Below, piece after piece: positions 34,934 through 43,167 of a stretch of DNA of 64,000 bases (position 1 is its first letter; each line of letters begins with the position of its first letter). Under the pieces are notes generated by a model. The model did not search any database. It saw nothing but the letters and a program-made list of their open reading frames with translations, and was not told the origin of the DNA. Made by a program: the position numbers and the translations under genes. This DNA comes from Devosia sp. 2618 (GTDB lineage Bacteria > Pseudomonadota > Alphaproteobacteria > Rhizobiales > Devosiaceae), in NCBI RefSeq assembly GCF_040546815.1, contig NZ_JBEPOO010000001.1, positions 248,001-312,000 on the forward strand, in the 5' to 3' direction.

Positions 34934-35896
34934 CTACCCGACGCACTGCCGGACGCGTTCGATTTGCGCGGTTGACAGGTCGGCGTCAGAAACAACGTGG
35001 AAAATGTCGCCGGTCGACTTGGCCTCATACATGCAGCGGTCCGCCCGATTGAGCAAAGTTTCGGCGGTATCATTGGCGGGATCGAATGCGGCGGTACCGA
35101 TCGCCGCCCCCACGCGCACCACTTCGCCGTCGATCATCATGGGCTCAAAGGCGTGTTTCATCATGCGATGAAAGGCCGGGAAAGCCGATGCTGCGCCGCC
35201 GCTTGGCAATTGCAGCACCACCACGAACTCGTCGCCGCCGAGCCGCCCGACAAAGTCGCTGCTGCGGCAATTGTCGCGCAGGCGAGCGCCGACATGCTGC
35301 AGCACCTTGTCGCCAAAGGCGTGGCCGCGCGTGTCGTTGATGGTCTTGAAGCCGTTGAGATCAATGAAGGCCAGCAGCACGCAGGCATTGTCATGCGCCA
35401 GTTTGCGACCGATAAAATCGTCGTAGGAGGCGCGGTTAGGCAGGCCGGTCAAAGCGTCGGTGCGCGCAGCCTGGATCAGCGCCTGATCGAGTTCGGTCTG
35501 CAGCCTGACGCGCGCCGAAATGTCGATGATGATTTCGATGTCGTAGGATTGCTCGCCGATTTCGGTGCGCTGCGCCGAGATCAATGTCGGAATGACGGTG
35601 CCATCGACATGCTTGATATCGACTTCCTGCAAGCGAAATGCCCCTTCGACGTCGAGCAGGCGGCGGCGCTCGTCGCGCGCCGGACTGTTGATGGCCGATC
35701 CAGATGCGGCCAGTTCGCGTTGCTTGATGTCGTCCCATTTGTAGCCCGTCAGCTTCAAATAGGCGTCGTTGACCTTCACATAGCGCGAGTCCGCCTTGTG
35801 GCTGGTCGTGATGGCCATGGCCACTGGCGCGAATTCAAACATCCGCATCAGCATTTGCGACAGGATCTCGGGTGAGATGGGATCATCTGCAGCCAT
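34934..35896 (-). CDS. PAS-GGDEF diguanylate cyclase
   Basis: Probable cyclic-di-GMP synthase of 320 residues. An N-terminal PAS domain (about 15-130, EFAPVAMAITTSHKADSRYVKVNDAYLKLTGY with a PAC-like VIPTLISAQRTEIG) is followed by a GGDEF domain. The active-site motif is RLGGDEFVVVL (GGDEF at 220-224), and an intact RxxD inhibitory site (RSSD, 211-214) lies five residues before it, so both catalysis and product feedback look functional. There is no transmembrane segment, so it senses a cytoplasmic signal. It is monocistronic. Confidence 0.92.
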   Translation of the reverse strand: MAADDPISPEILSQMLMRMFEFAPVAMAITTSHKADSRYVKVNDAYLKLTGYKWDDIKQRELAASGSAINSPARDERRRLLDVEGAFRLQEVDIKHVDGTVIPTLISAQRTEIGEQSYDIEIIIDISARVRLQTELDQALIQAARTDALTGLPNRASYDDFIGRKLAHDNACVLLAFIDLNGFKTINDTRGHAFGDKVLQHVGARLRDNCRSSDFVGRLGGDEFVVVLQLPSGGAASAFPAFHRMMKHAFEPMMIDGEVVRVGAAIGTAAFDPANDTAETLLNRADRCMYEAKSTGDIFHVVSDADLSTAQIERVRQCVG

Positions 35897-36114
35897 TGGA
35901 ACAAGACCTTTCGCGGCGCTAGGTTCACAGAACGGATCGAGGCGAAATTCTACCTAGGTGTCAGTCTAAGCAGCCAAGACCCTAATTTAAGCTGAAGGAT
36001 GGGGTCTGGTACTTCCAAGTTGATTGGGTTGAGCGCACTTGGTTTCTTTTGTGTTGCCGGAAGAATTCTCATTAGTATTCAATTTACCATAATTGTACTC
36101 ACAGGCGCCCAAGG
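35897..36114. other. Intergenic region before the GGDEF gene, no gene seen
   Basis: AT-rich in parts (around 36070-36100). It contains the likely promoter of the PAS-GGDEF gene on the minus strand. I see no coding frame, RNA motif or repeat. Confidence 0.5.
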
Positions 36115-36147
36115 CAAAACACCCCCGGACGGAGGTCCGAGGGTGTC
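36115..36147 (-). terminator. Rho-independent terminator of the VOC dioxygenase gene
   Basis: On the minus strand ACACCCTCGGAC-ctcc-GTCCGGGGGTGT followed by TTTG. Confidence 0.8.
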
Positions 36148-36176
36148 TGGCTATCGCTGATAACCCATGTTCGCTG

Positions 36177-37127
36177 TTAGACGAGCGGCTTGAGGTTGGC
36201 CTCGATGCTGGCGCGGCGACCTTCGAGGAAAGGTGGCAGCGCCAGGCTTTCGCCTAGCGTTTCCATCGGTTCGTCGGCGGCAAAGCCGGGCACGTCGGTG
36301 GCAATCTCGAACAGGATGCCGCTTGGCTCGCGGAAGTAGAGTGAGGTGAAATAGAACCGCTCGACTTCCCCGCTCGACCGGATACCGGCCTTGGTCACCC
36401 GATCGATCCATTGGCGCAGGCTGTCCTGATCCGGCGTGCGGAATGCCACGTGATGCACGCCACCAGCGCCGGGCCGGGCAGGGCTCAGGCTTGGGTCTAC
36501 CACCACGTTCACCTCAGCGCCCGGACCGCCGGGGCCCATCTCAAAGACATGGGTTTCGGCATTGCCATTGGCGGCAGGGTACGAGCGCACCTTGCGCATG
36601 TTCATCACCTGCGTCAGCACGGCCTCGGTCCGGTCAAGCCGCGGCACCGACATCGAGATCGGACCCAGCCCGATGATCTGCCGTTCAGCCGGCACAGGCG
36701 ACTTTGCCCAGGGCACGACCTTGTTGACCTCGTCGATTACCATGCGGAAACGCTGACCCTCGAAATCCTCGAAATCGAGCGACAGCCGGCCATTGCGATC
36801 CTTGATCGCCGAAGTGCCGACATTGTTGTTCTGCAGATGCTCTTTCCACCAGTTGAGGCTCTCCTCGCTATCGACACGCAGACCAGTGCGGCTCACCGTA
36901 TGGTTGCCGCGCTGTTCGCGGGCCGCGTCAAAATCAAAGAAGGTCAGGTCCGCGCCGGGCGAAGCGACGCCATCACCGTAAAACAGGTGATAGGCGGTGG
37001 GGTCGTCCTGATTGACGGTCTTCTTGATCAGCCGCATGCCCAGCGTCTGCGTATAAAAAGCCAGGTTCTTCTTGGCCTCGGCGGTAACCGCCGTGAGGTG
37101 ATGGATGCCTCCGAGTTCGAGCGTCAT
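36177..37127 (-). CDS. VOC-family ring-cleaving dioxygenase (MhqO/CatE-like)
   Basis: Probable extradiol dioxygenase acting on hydroquinone or catechol-type rings, 316 residues with two vicinal-oxygen-chelate modules. The first begins LGGIHHLTAVTAEAKKNLAFYTQTLG, the second carries AGGVHHVAFRTPDQ and the C-terminal ligand region LYFREPSGILFEIATD. The His in each IHH/VHH and the Glu in FEIA are the expected iron ligands. Overall form resembles MhqO/MhqE-type proteins that answer quinone stress. The start at 37127 (MTLELGGIHHL) has GGAGA upstream. There is no linked regulator. Confidence 0.85.
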   Translation of the reverse strand: MTLELGGIHHLTAVTAEAKKNLAFYTQTLGMRLIKKTVNQDDPTAYHLFYGDGVASPGADLTFFDFDAAREQRGNHTVSRTGLRVDSEESLNWWKEHLQNNNVGTSAIKDRNGRLSLDFEDFEGQRFRMVIDEVNKVVPWAKSPVPAERQIIGLGPISMSVPRLDRTEAVLTQVMNMRKVRSYPAANGNAETHVFEMGPGGPGAEVNVVVDPSLSPARPGAGGVHHVAFRTPDQDSLRQWIDRVTKAGIRSSGEVERFYFTSLYFREPSGILFEIATDVPGFAADEPMETLGESLALPPFLEGRRASIEANLKPLV

Positions 37128-37280
37128 GGTGATTGTCTCCTGCTGGGGCGCGATTGCCGCGCCGCTGTTGAGACAAGATGTAGAGCAATGCGCTGGGTTT
37201 GTGCAGACTGACAATCCCAACAGACTGGTGTCGATTTTTGAACGATGAGCGATGAACGATGAGCGAACGCGATGCTGCCC

Positions 37281-37402
37281 CCTCTCCCCTGAGGGGAGAG
37301 GGTTGGGGTGAGGGGTTCAATCTCTGAACGACCACTCTGCCTCCACCAACCCCTGAACCCCTCACCGGCGCTACACGCCGACCTCTCCCCTCAGGGGAGA
37401 GG
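37281..37402. repeat. Inverted pair of hairpin-forming repeats
   Basis: CCTCTCCCCTGAGGGGAGAG with a final G at 37281-37301 and its near copy at 37382-37402 flank inverted sequences (GGGTTGGGGTGAGGGGTTCA on the left; TGAACCCCTCACC and further on the right). A related palindrome follows at about 37499-37520. Confidence 0.8.
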
Positions 37403-37498
37403 TGAACCTCAGCGCACTCTTGCTCATTTGAAAAAGGTCTTCATAGGGAGGGGTATTTCTCCGAGAATGCGGTGTGCGTGGCTCACCCCCTCGCTTGA

Positions 37499-37520
37499 TC
37501 CCTCCCCTCAAGGGGGAGGG
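37499..37520. repeat. Hairpin repeat CCCTCCCC-TCAA-GGGGGAGGG
   Basis: Third member of the same palindrome family within 240 bp. Confidence 0.7.
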
Positions 37521-37632
37521 TGTCGACTTTGGCATCGCGGAAAGGACGCTGTGAATAGGCGTCCAAGTTCACACATCCGCCGGCCTAACTCCCTGTCCCC
37601 TCAGGGCGAAGTGAAGGCCCCGACAAGCCACC

Positions 37633-37687
37633 AGTAGCCCTCATGGTGAGGTGCGAGTTCTTACGAGCCTCGAACCACGAGGGCGTG
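37633..37687. repeat. Half copy of the 124-bp rpoH-flanking repeat
   Basis: GTAGCCCTCATGGTGAGGTG continuing through GAGTTCTTACGAGCCTCGAA to the GAGGGCG end matches the right arm of the element at 3268-3391 almost base for base. Confidence 0.85.
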
Positions 37688-37781
37688 GCACAATCCGATC
37701 ACAAAACCCGACACATGTCTTTTTGCCATGCATCCCCCCGCCAGATGCGCTATCCCTGCACATGAACATAAAGGGAACGAA

Positions 37782-39017
37782 ATGGCAGCCCTCACGCTTC
37801 GCCGCAAACTTGCTGTCCTGTCCGATGCGGCAAAATACGATGCGTCCTGCGCCTCCAGCGGCTCGGAGAAGCGCAATAGTGCGGGCACCGGCGGCATTGG
37901 CTCGACCGAAGGGAGCGGGATTTGTCATTCCTATGCGCCGGACGGGCGCTGCATCAGCCTGCTCAAAATCCTGCTGACCAATTTTTGCGTCTACGACTGC
38001 ATCTATTGCGTCAATCGCTCGTCTTCAAACGTCGAACGCGCCCGCTTCAGCGTCGAGGAAGTCGTGCGCCTGACGCTCGATTTCTACAAGCGCAACTATA
38101 TCGAAGGCCTGTTCCTCTCCTCCGGCATCATTCGCTCGCCCGATTACACGATGGAAGAACTGGTCCGAGTCGCGCGTTCGCTGCGACAGGACCACAAGTT
38201 TGCCGGCTATATCCATCTCAAGGTCATCCCCAATGCCACAGCCGAGCTGCTGACCGAAGCGGGGCGCTGGGCCGACCGGCTGTCGACCAATATCGAAATG
38301 CCCACCGACCTCGGCCTGGAAGCCCTCGCGCCCGAGAAAAAGCCCAGCGAAATCCGCACTGCAATGGCCCGCGTGCGCGGCAAGCTCGATGAGGCAAAGC
38401 CCGATCTCAAGTCCAAGGCAAAGCCCGCCAAATTCGCCCCCGCCGGCCAGTCCACCCAGATGATCATCGGGGCCGATGGGGCCGACGATGGCGCCATTCT
38501 CAATCGCGCCGCCGGGCTCTATTCCGGCTACAAGCTGCGCCGCGTCTATTACTCGGCCTTTTCGCCCATCCCCGATGCCAGTTCGCGCCTGCCGCTGCGC
38601 GCTCCGCCGCTCATGCGCGAGCACCGGCTCTATCAGGCCGATTGGCTCATTCGCTTTTACGGCTTTGACGTGCCCGAAATCATCTCGGGCGGGGAAGGGG
38701 GCCTGCTCGATCTCAGCATCGATCCCAAGCTTGCCTGGGCGCTGCGTAACCGGGCGCGCTTCCCGGTCAACGTCAATCGCGCCGATCGCGAAATGCTGCT
38801 GCGTGTGCCGGGGCTTGGCACCAAGAGCATTGATCGCATCATCACCACCCGCCGACACCATCGGCTGCGGCTCGACGACGTGGCGCGCATTGCCGGCAGC
38901 ATCGACAAGGTGCGGCCCTTCATCGAAACCGAAGATTGGACGCCGGGTGGTCTTACCGACGATCAAAGGCTGCGCGCCCGGCTGACGCCGCAGCCGGAAC
39001 AATTGAGCCTGTTCTGA
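37782..39017 (+). CDS. Putative DNA modification/repair radical SAM protein
   Basis: A 411-residue radical S-adenosylmethionine protein. The iron-sulfur motif is CVYDCIYC (C-x3-C-x2-C) near residue 70, within SLLKILLTNFCVYDCIYCVN. The C-terminal part holds a helix-hairpin-helix DNA-binding motif (LLRVPGLGTKSIDRIITTRR). I recognise this as the putative DNA modification/repair radical SAM family always paired with a DUF4130/UdgX protein. The ATG at 37782 begins MAALTLRRKLAVLSDAAKYD. Its stop overlaps the next gene's ATG (TGATG), so both are made together. Confidence 0.88.
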   Translation: MAALTLRRKLAVLSDAAKYDASCASSGSEKRNSAGTGGIGSTEGSGICHSYAPDGRCISLLKILLTNFCVYDCIYCVNRSSSNVERARFSVEEVVRLTLDFYKRNYIEGLFLSSGIIRSPDYTMEELVRVARSLRQDHKFAGYIHLKVIPNATAELLTEAGRWADRLSTNIEMPTDLGLEALAPEKKPSEIRTAMARVRGKLDEAKPDLKSKAKPAKFAPAGQSTQMIIGADGADDGAILNRAAGLYSGYKLRRVYYSAFSPIPDASSRLPLRAPPLMREHRLYQADWLIRFYGFDVPEIISGGEGGLLDLSIDPKLAWALRNRARFPVNVNRADREMLLRVPGLGTKSIDRIITTRRHHRLRLDDVARIAGSIDKVRPFIETEDWTPGGLTDDQRLRARLTPQPEQLSLF

Positions 39018-40459
39018 TGCACATCGTGCGGGTGCAAGCGCTCAATGATTTTGCCGAATGGCGCGGCAAGGCGCGCCAGCTTCTGGCCGCCGGATTATCC
39101 CCTGAACAGGTCGAGTGGCGTATGGTGGGCGAAGCGGGAGGTCTTTTCGGCGATGTCGAAGAAGTACCCCTGCCAGCCGCATCGGGTCCCGTCGGGTCCG
39201 TGCCGCGACAGTTCCTCGATCTGGCGGCGCAAGCCATCTGTCACAGCGATCCCGCGCGGTTTTCTGTGCTCTATCGGCTGCTCTGGCAACTGCAAAGTGA
39301 TAACCAATTGCTGGGCAATGCGGTGCTCGATGATAACAGTCTGTTAACGAAATGGGCCGCTGCGGTCCGTCGTGATAGTCACAAGATGAAGGCCTTCGTG
39401 CGCTTCAAATCCATCGTCGATGATAGCGGCCTCGAACGTTTCGCCGCCTGGTTCGAGCCCGATCACTATTGCCTCGAACTCACCGCGCCGTTTTTCGCCC
39501 GCCGCTTCGATGGCATGATGTGGGCCATCATCACGCCTTATGCCTCCGCCTTCTGGGACGGCGAAAGCATTGCCTTCGGCCCTGGTGGCCGCAAGTCCGA
39601 CGTGCCGCAGGACGATGCCGTCGAGGGTGACTGGAAGACTTATTTCTCCTCTATCTTCAATCCCGCCCGCCTCAAGGTCGCGATGATGAAATCGGAAATG
39701 CCGGTCAAATACTGGCGCAATCTCCCCGAAGCCGAACTCATCGCTCCCCTCATTCGCGGCGCCCGCGAAGCCGAAAAATCGATGATCGAACGCGCCGCCA
39801 GCCAGCCGCCATCGCGCCATCTGCGTCAGGCTGCCCGTGAAATTGCTGAGGAAAAGCGAAGCGATATCAAGTCTCTGACGGACGTCCGCTCTGCCGTCCA
39901 AACCTGCCAACGCTGCCCGCTTTTTGAACACGCCACCCAGCCCGTGTTCGGTGAAGGCCCCGAACATGCCGATGTGATGTTCGTGGGCGAGCAGCCCGGC
40001 GACCAGGAAGATCTCGCCGGCAAACCCTTCATCGGCCCGGCCGGCGCGGTGTTCGATGAGGCACTCGCCAAAGTCGGGATAGACCGTAGCCGGGTCTATG
40101 TCACCAATGCCGTCAAACACTTCAAATTCGAGCCACGCGGCAAGCGCCGCATCCACCAGCGACCCGACGCGGGCGAGGTGCAGGCCTGCAAATTCTGGCT
40201 CAACCTCGAACGTGATTTAGTCAAACCAAAGATCATCGTCGCCCTCGGCGCCACCGCCGCGCAAAGCCTTTTGGGCAAGTCCGTCACCGTCGGCAAACTG
40301 CGCGGCGAATCGCTGAAAATAGAAGACGGAACAACGGTTTATGTCACCAACCACCCGTCCTATCTGCTGCGCATTCCCGATGCCGAAGGCCGCGCCCGCG
40401 AAGCCATCAAGTTCGAGGCCGACCTTGCTATGGTGCGCGACGCCATCGCTGCATCATAA
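39017..40459 (+). CDS. udgX: DUF4130-UdgX fusion: uracil-DNA-binding/glycosylase protein
   Basis: A 480-residue two-part protein. The N-terminal DUF4130 domain (about 1-260) includes FEPDHYCLELTAPFFARRFD and WAIITPYASAFWDGESIAFG. The C-terminal uracil-DNA-glycosylase-like domain starts with the Cys pair CQRCPLF and has motif A GEQPGDQEDLAGKPFIGPAG, the loop KRRIHQRP (His at about 380) and motif NHPSYLLR. In mycobacterial UdgX the His of the KRRIH loop bonds covalently to the abasic site after uracil removal; that residue is present. It is translationally coupled to the radical SAM gene, pointing to a joint DNA-repair job. Confidence 0.92.
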   Translation: MHIVRVQALNDFAEWRGKARQLLAAGLSPEQVEWRMVGEAGGLFGDVEEVPLPAASGPVGSVPRQFLDLAAQAICHSDPARFSVLYRLLWQLQSDNQLLGNAVLDDNSLLTKWAAAVRRDSHKMKAFVRFKSIVDDSGLERFAAWFEPDHYCLELTAPFFARRFDGMMWAIITPYASAFWDGESIAFGPGGRKSDVPQDDAVEGDWKTYFSSIFNPARLKVAMMKSEMPVKYWRNLPEAELIAPLIRGAREAEKSMIERAASQPPSRHLRQAAREIAEEKRSDIKSLTDVRSAVQTCQRCPLFEHATQPVFGEGPEHADVMFVGEQPGDQEDLAGKPFIGPAGAVFDEALAKVGIDRSRVYVTNAVKHFKFEPRGKRRIHQRPDAGEVQACKFWLNLERDLVKPKIIVALGATAAQSLLGKSVTVGKLRGESLKIEDGTTVYVTNHPSYLLRIPDAEGRAREAIKFEADLAMVRDAIAAS

Positions 40460-40488
40460 ACGTTGGTTGAAAGTGCTAAGGCTGGCGC

Positions 40489-40516
40489 TTGACAGGCAAG
40501 CCCGCTAAACTTAGTT
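40489..40516 (+). promoter_or_regulatory. Sigma-70-type promoter of tRNA-Met
   Basis: TTGACA at 40489-40494 and TTAGTT at 40511-40516 with a 16-base spacer, about 36 bases before the tRNA. Confidence 0.6.
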
Positions 40517-40552
40517 AGTGCAAGTCGCCGGGGAAACCCGCGTGCCCCTTGG

Positions 40553-40629
40553 GGCGGAGTAGCTCAGTTGGTTAGAGCGGCGGAATCATAATCCGTGTGT
40601 CCCCAGTTCAAATCTGGGCTTCGCTACCA
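40553..40629 (+). tRNA. tRNA-Met (CAU)
   Basis: A 77-base cloverleaf with encoded CCA: acceptor GGCGGAG/CTTCGCT (with G-U pairs), D arm AGCTCAGTTGGTTAGAGC, anticodon stem-loop GCGGA-ATCATAA-TCCGT with CAT anticodon, and T arm CCCAG-TTCAAAT-CTGGG. Form is that of elongator tRNA-Met in related bacteria; an isoleucine-2 tRNA with the same anticodon is less likely. Confidence 0.93.
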
Positions 40630-40635
40630 TTTCAA

Positions 40636-40660
40636 ACCCCCGGGAAACCGGGGGTTTTTT
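40636..40660 (+). terminator. Rho-independent terminator of tRNA-Met
   Basis: CCCCCGG-gaaa-CCGGGGG followed by six T residues, seven bases after the tRNA. Confidence 0.9.
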
Positions 40661-40848
40661 GTTGCGGTTGATTTCCGCGAAGCCTGATCCCAGGCTAGCA
40701 CAGTCAAGCACAGCGACTGAGCACCCCCATTGAAATCATTAGCAAATCACCCGCGCAGCACCGAAGTCACCTCGTTCAACAAGGTTTGCCTCAGCCCTTC
40801 CTCACAACTTGGCGCGGCGTGCATAGCTGTAGAATTGTCCCGTAAGTA

Positions 40849-41481
40849 CTACCAATTGAAGAGCAGAATGTTTTGTAGATAGTGCACGAATGGATTGGCG
40901 AGACGAGGGAGACCGGTGGCGATGATCAAACCCAGAGCCATGGTCAACCAGAGCCAGTAGTGCTTGAGGCGATAGGAGGGGATGGAACGAAAAGCTGCGA
41001 TCCAGTGCCCCATGGAAAAGGGGGGTAAAGGGATGAGGTTGAACAGCGCATAAGAAATGCTGATTTTGCCGAAGGCTTCAAGCACGCCGACCGCGACCAC
41101 TGCGGGCATGCCGCCAGGAAAGTGGCGCACCAGCATCGGGCGCAGCTGCCACGCCAGGTTGGCAGAAAACACCAGGATGAGCAGGCTGCCGGCAGTGACC
41201 ATCCAGATGCTGGCGCGACCAAAGCGCAGTTGGGTGACGTCGATCTGTATCGGCTTGATCCAGCCTATTTGGGCCAGACAGACGCAGAACGTGCCAACCA
41301 GATCGAAATGCACCAGCGGATTGAACGTTAGGCGGCCGTCATGTTGTGGACCGCGATCCCCCAGCGTTCGCGACATGAAGGCGAGCGCCCAACCGTGAAT
41401 GGAAATGACCAAAAGGCCTGCGAAAATGCTATAGGCCAGCGTCTGGCCGGAGGTCGCAAAAAAACGCTGCAGATCAAACAT
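40849..41481 (-). CDS. Site-2-protease-like (M50) membrane protein with destroyed active site
   Basis: A 210-residue polytopic protein with the overall group 3 site-2-protease plan: GRLTFNPLVHFDLVGTF after the first helix pair, IGWIKPIQIDVTQLRFGRA, and NLIPLPPFSMGHW. The zinc-binding HExxH is replaced by HGWAL (29-33), losing the catalytic Glu and second His. The P-x-D-G aspartate is replaced (Ser156-Met157). It cannot act as a metalloprotease of this class unless by a new mechanism. Start ATG at 41481 (MFDLQRFFATSGQ). It is the last gene of a minus-strand run with the binding-protein, permease and ATPase genes. Confidence 0.8.
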   Translation of the reverse strand: MFDLQRFFATSGQTLAYSIFAGLLVISIHGWALAFMSRTLGDRGPQHDGRLTFNPLVHFDLVGTFCVCLAQIGWIKPIQIDVTQLRFGRASIWMVTAGSLLILVFSANLAWQLRPMLVRHFPGGMPAVVAVGVLEAFGKISISYALFNLIPLPPFSMGHWIAAFRSIPSYRLKHYWLWLTMALGLIIATGLPRLANPFVHYLQNILLFNW

Positions 41482-41522
41482 GCTGGGCCTTGAGTGGAAA
41501 CGGGAGTGGCGACGTAGTTGGC

Positions 41523-42344
41523 TCAGTTGTCGCCGGGGATGGCGGCAACGCCGTAGCGGGCGGCGAGTTGGGTGAAGCGGCCTTCGTGCTGCAGATCTGT
41601 GATGATGGCGTTGATGCGGCGCTTCAGGGTGAGGTCGCCCTTCCATAGCCCGAAAGCGATCGAGTCGTGGGTGTCGCCGGGTAGCCATCGGGCGGTCCAG
41701 CCGTGTTCGGCAGCGATGGCGCCGCCTATCAGCGCCTCGGTGACTACCAGATCAAATCCGCCATTTTTCATGTCGGCGACTAGCTTGTCGGGGGCATTGA
41801 CTAGCTTGATCTGGGCCTGCTGATCGCGCAGCAGGCGGCTGAGCTGGATGCGGTCGCGTCCGGTAATGCCTACATAGACACCGACGCGCTGATCCTGGAG
41901 GCTTGGCTCATCGTCTCCGGGCGAAAGCACCACCCAGCCCGTTTCGAGATGCGGCGGGGTGGTGTCAAGAAAGCTGCGGATAGTGGCATTGTCGACGATG
42001 CCACCGCCGATGATCTGGCAATTGGCGCGGCTGACTTGCCAGTTACGCGGATTGAGCTCGCGGCCAATGGCGGCATTGGTGTTGAGCACTAGGCGGACCC
42101 CAAGGCGATCGGCGACATCCTGCAGCAACTCGATTTCAAAGCCGGGAAGATCGGCATTCGGCTGGACCAGAGGCGGATAGTTTTGCGGCACGCAGGCGCG
42201 CAGGTAGCCGTTGCGCTCGAGCTCGGCGAGCGAGGTATCGGGGGGCAGCAGATAGATCCCGGCAAAAAGCACCAGCACGACGATGGCCCCAACCAGGTTG
42301 CCAAGCCAGCGCGGGCGCTCGTCTTTGGAGAAGGTGGTGGTCAC
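41523..42344 (-). CDS. Membrane-anchored periplasmic binding protein, amino-acid type (SBP family 3)
   Basis: A 273-residue protein: short cytoplasmic start, one transmembrane helix (about 14-33, LVGAIVVLVLFAGIYLLPPD), then a family 3 solute-binding domain (GYLRACVPQNYPPLV, GFEIELLQDVADRLGVRLVL, KNGGFDLVVTEALIGG, DSIAFGLWKGD). The anchor instead of a cleaved signal is unusual. The likely GTG start at 42344 lies four bases after the permease stop. It probably presents a ligand to, or senses it for, the ABC transporter encoded just upstream, in the setting of the quinoprotein dehydrogenase cluster. Confidence 0.78.
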   Translation of the reverse strand: MTTTFSKDERPRWLGNLVGAIVVLVLFAGIYLLPPDTSLAELERNGYLRACVPQNYPPLVQPNADLPGFEIELLQDVADRLGVRLVLNTNAAIGRELNPRNWQVSRANCQIIGGGIVDNATIRSFLDTTPPHLETGWVVLSPGDDEPSLQDQRVGVYVGITGRDRIQLSRLLRDQQAQIKLVNAPDKLVADMKNGGFDLVVTEALIGGAIAAEHGWTARWLPGDTHDSIAFGLWKGDLTLKRRINAIITDLQHEGRFTQLAARYGVAAIPGDN

Positions 42345-42348
42345 GGTG

Positions 42349-43161
42349 TCAGCTCTTGCCCATGCGGGTAAAGTCACGCAGGCCGACGAGAAAGAAGACG
42401 ATGGCGATGACAATCATGATCAGGGGGCCGCGCAGCGGGTCGAACTGGTTGAAATTGATGAAGACTCCGCGGAAACAGTCCACCGCATAGGTCATCGGAT
42501 TGTATTGCACCAGGAGCACCAGCCATTCGGGATAGAGCACGCGGGTCTGGGCGCCGCTCAAGGCGGGATCGAGCGGGAAAATCGAGCTGGAGGTGAAATA
42601 AAGCGGCAGGATGACAGCGTTGGAAAAAACACCAAAACCCTCAAAACTGCGCACCCGATTGGCGATGACGATGCCGAGGCAAGTTAGGCCAAAGGCGAGC
42701 AGAAACATCAGCGCGAGGCCGAGGACAAGATCGGTCAACCGCAGGCTCACATCAGTGAACTGGGCCAGCAACAACACAATGCAGCCATGGAGCATGGCGA
42801 CGGTGGCGCCGCCCAGCACCTTGCCCAAAAGGATCACCCAGCGTGGCTTAGGCGAGACCATGATCTCGCGCATGAAGCCGAATTCGCGGTCGGAGATCAG
42901 CGAAACCGCCGACTGGATGGCGGTGTACATGATGTTAAGTACGATCACTGCGGGGAAGATGAACTGCAAATAGGTGTAAGGTACGGCGAAGCGTACCTGG
43001 CCGAACACTTCAGCGCGGAAATAGGGATTGAGCCCGATGCCCAGGATCAGCACCCAGAGCAGGGGACGGCTGATGCCGCCAATGAGCTGTCCTCGATCGC
43101 GCAGCGAGCGTTTTACCTCGCGCAACCAGATGGCATAGACCCCCACCAGATTACCCATCAC
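42349..43161 (-). CDS. ABC-2 type permease, quinoprotein-associated (PedC-like)
   Basis: A 270-residue inner-membrane permease with six hydrophobic helices and ABC-2 family segments: VYAIWLREVKRSLRDRGQLIGGISRPLLWVL, ISDREFGFMREIMVSPKPRWVILLGKVLGG, and a C-terminal YNPMTYAVDCFRGVF. It is six bases after the ATPase gene. Transporters of this type recur in PQQ-dependent alcohol dehydrogenase clusters (PedABC of Pseudomonas), and the quinoprotein is 3 kb away here. The cargo is unknown. Confidence 0.85.
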   Translation of the reverse strand: MMGNLVGVYAIWLREVKRSLRDRGQLIGGISRPLLWVLILGIGLNPYFRAEVFGQVRFAVPYTYLQFIFPAVIVLNIMYTAIQSAVSLISDREFGFMREIMVSPKPRWVILLGKVLGGATVAMLHGCIVLLLAQFTDVSLRLTDLVLGLALMFLLAFGLTCLGIVIANRVRSFEGFGVFSNAVILPLYFTSSSIFPLDPALSGAQTRVLYPEWLVLLVQYNPMTYAVDCFRGVFINFNQFDPLRGPLIMIVIAIVFFLVGLRDFTRMGKS

Positions 43162-43167
43162 GCGCCC

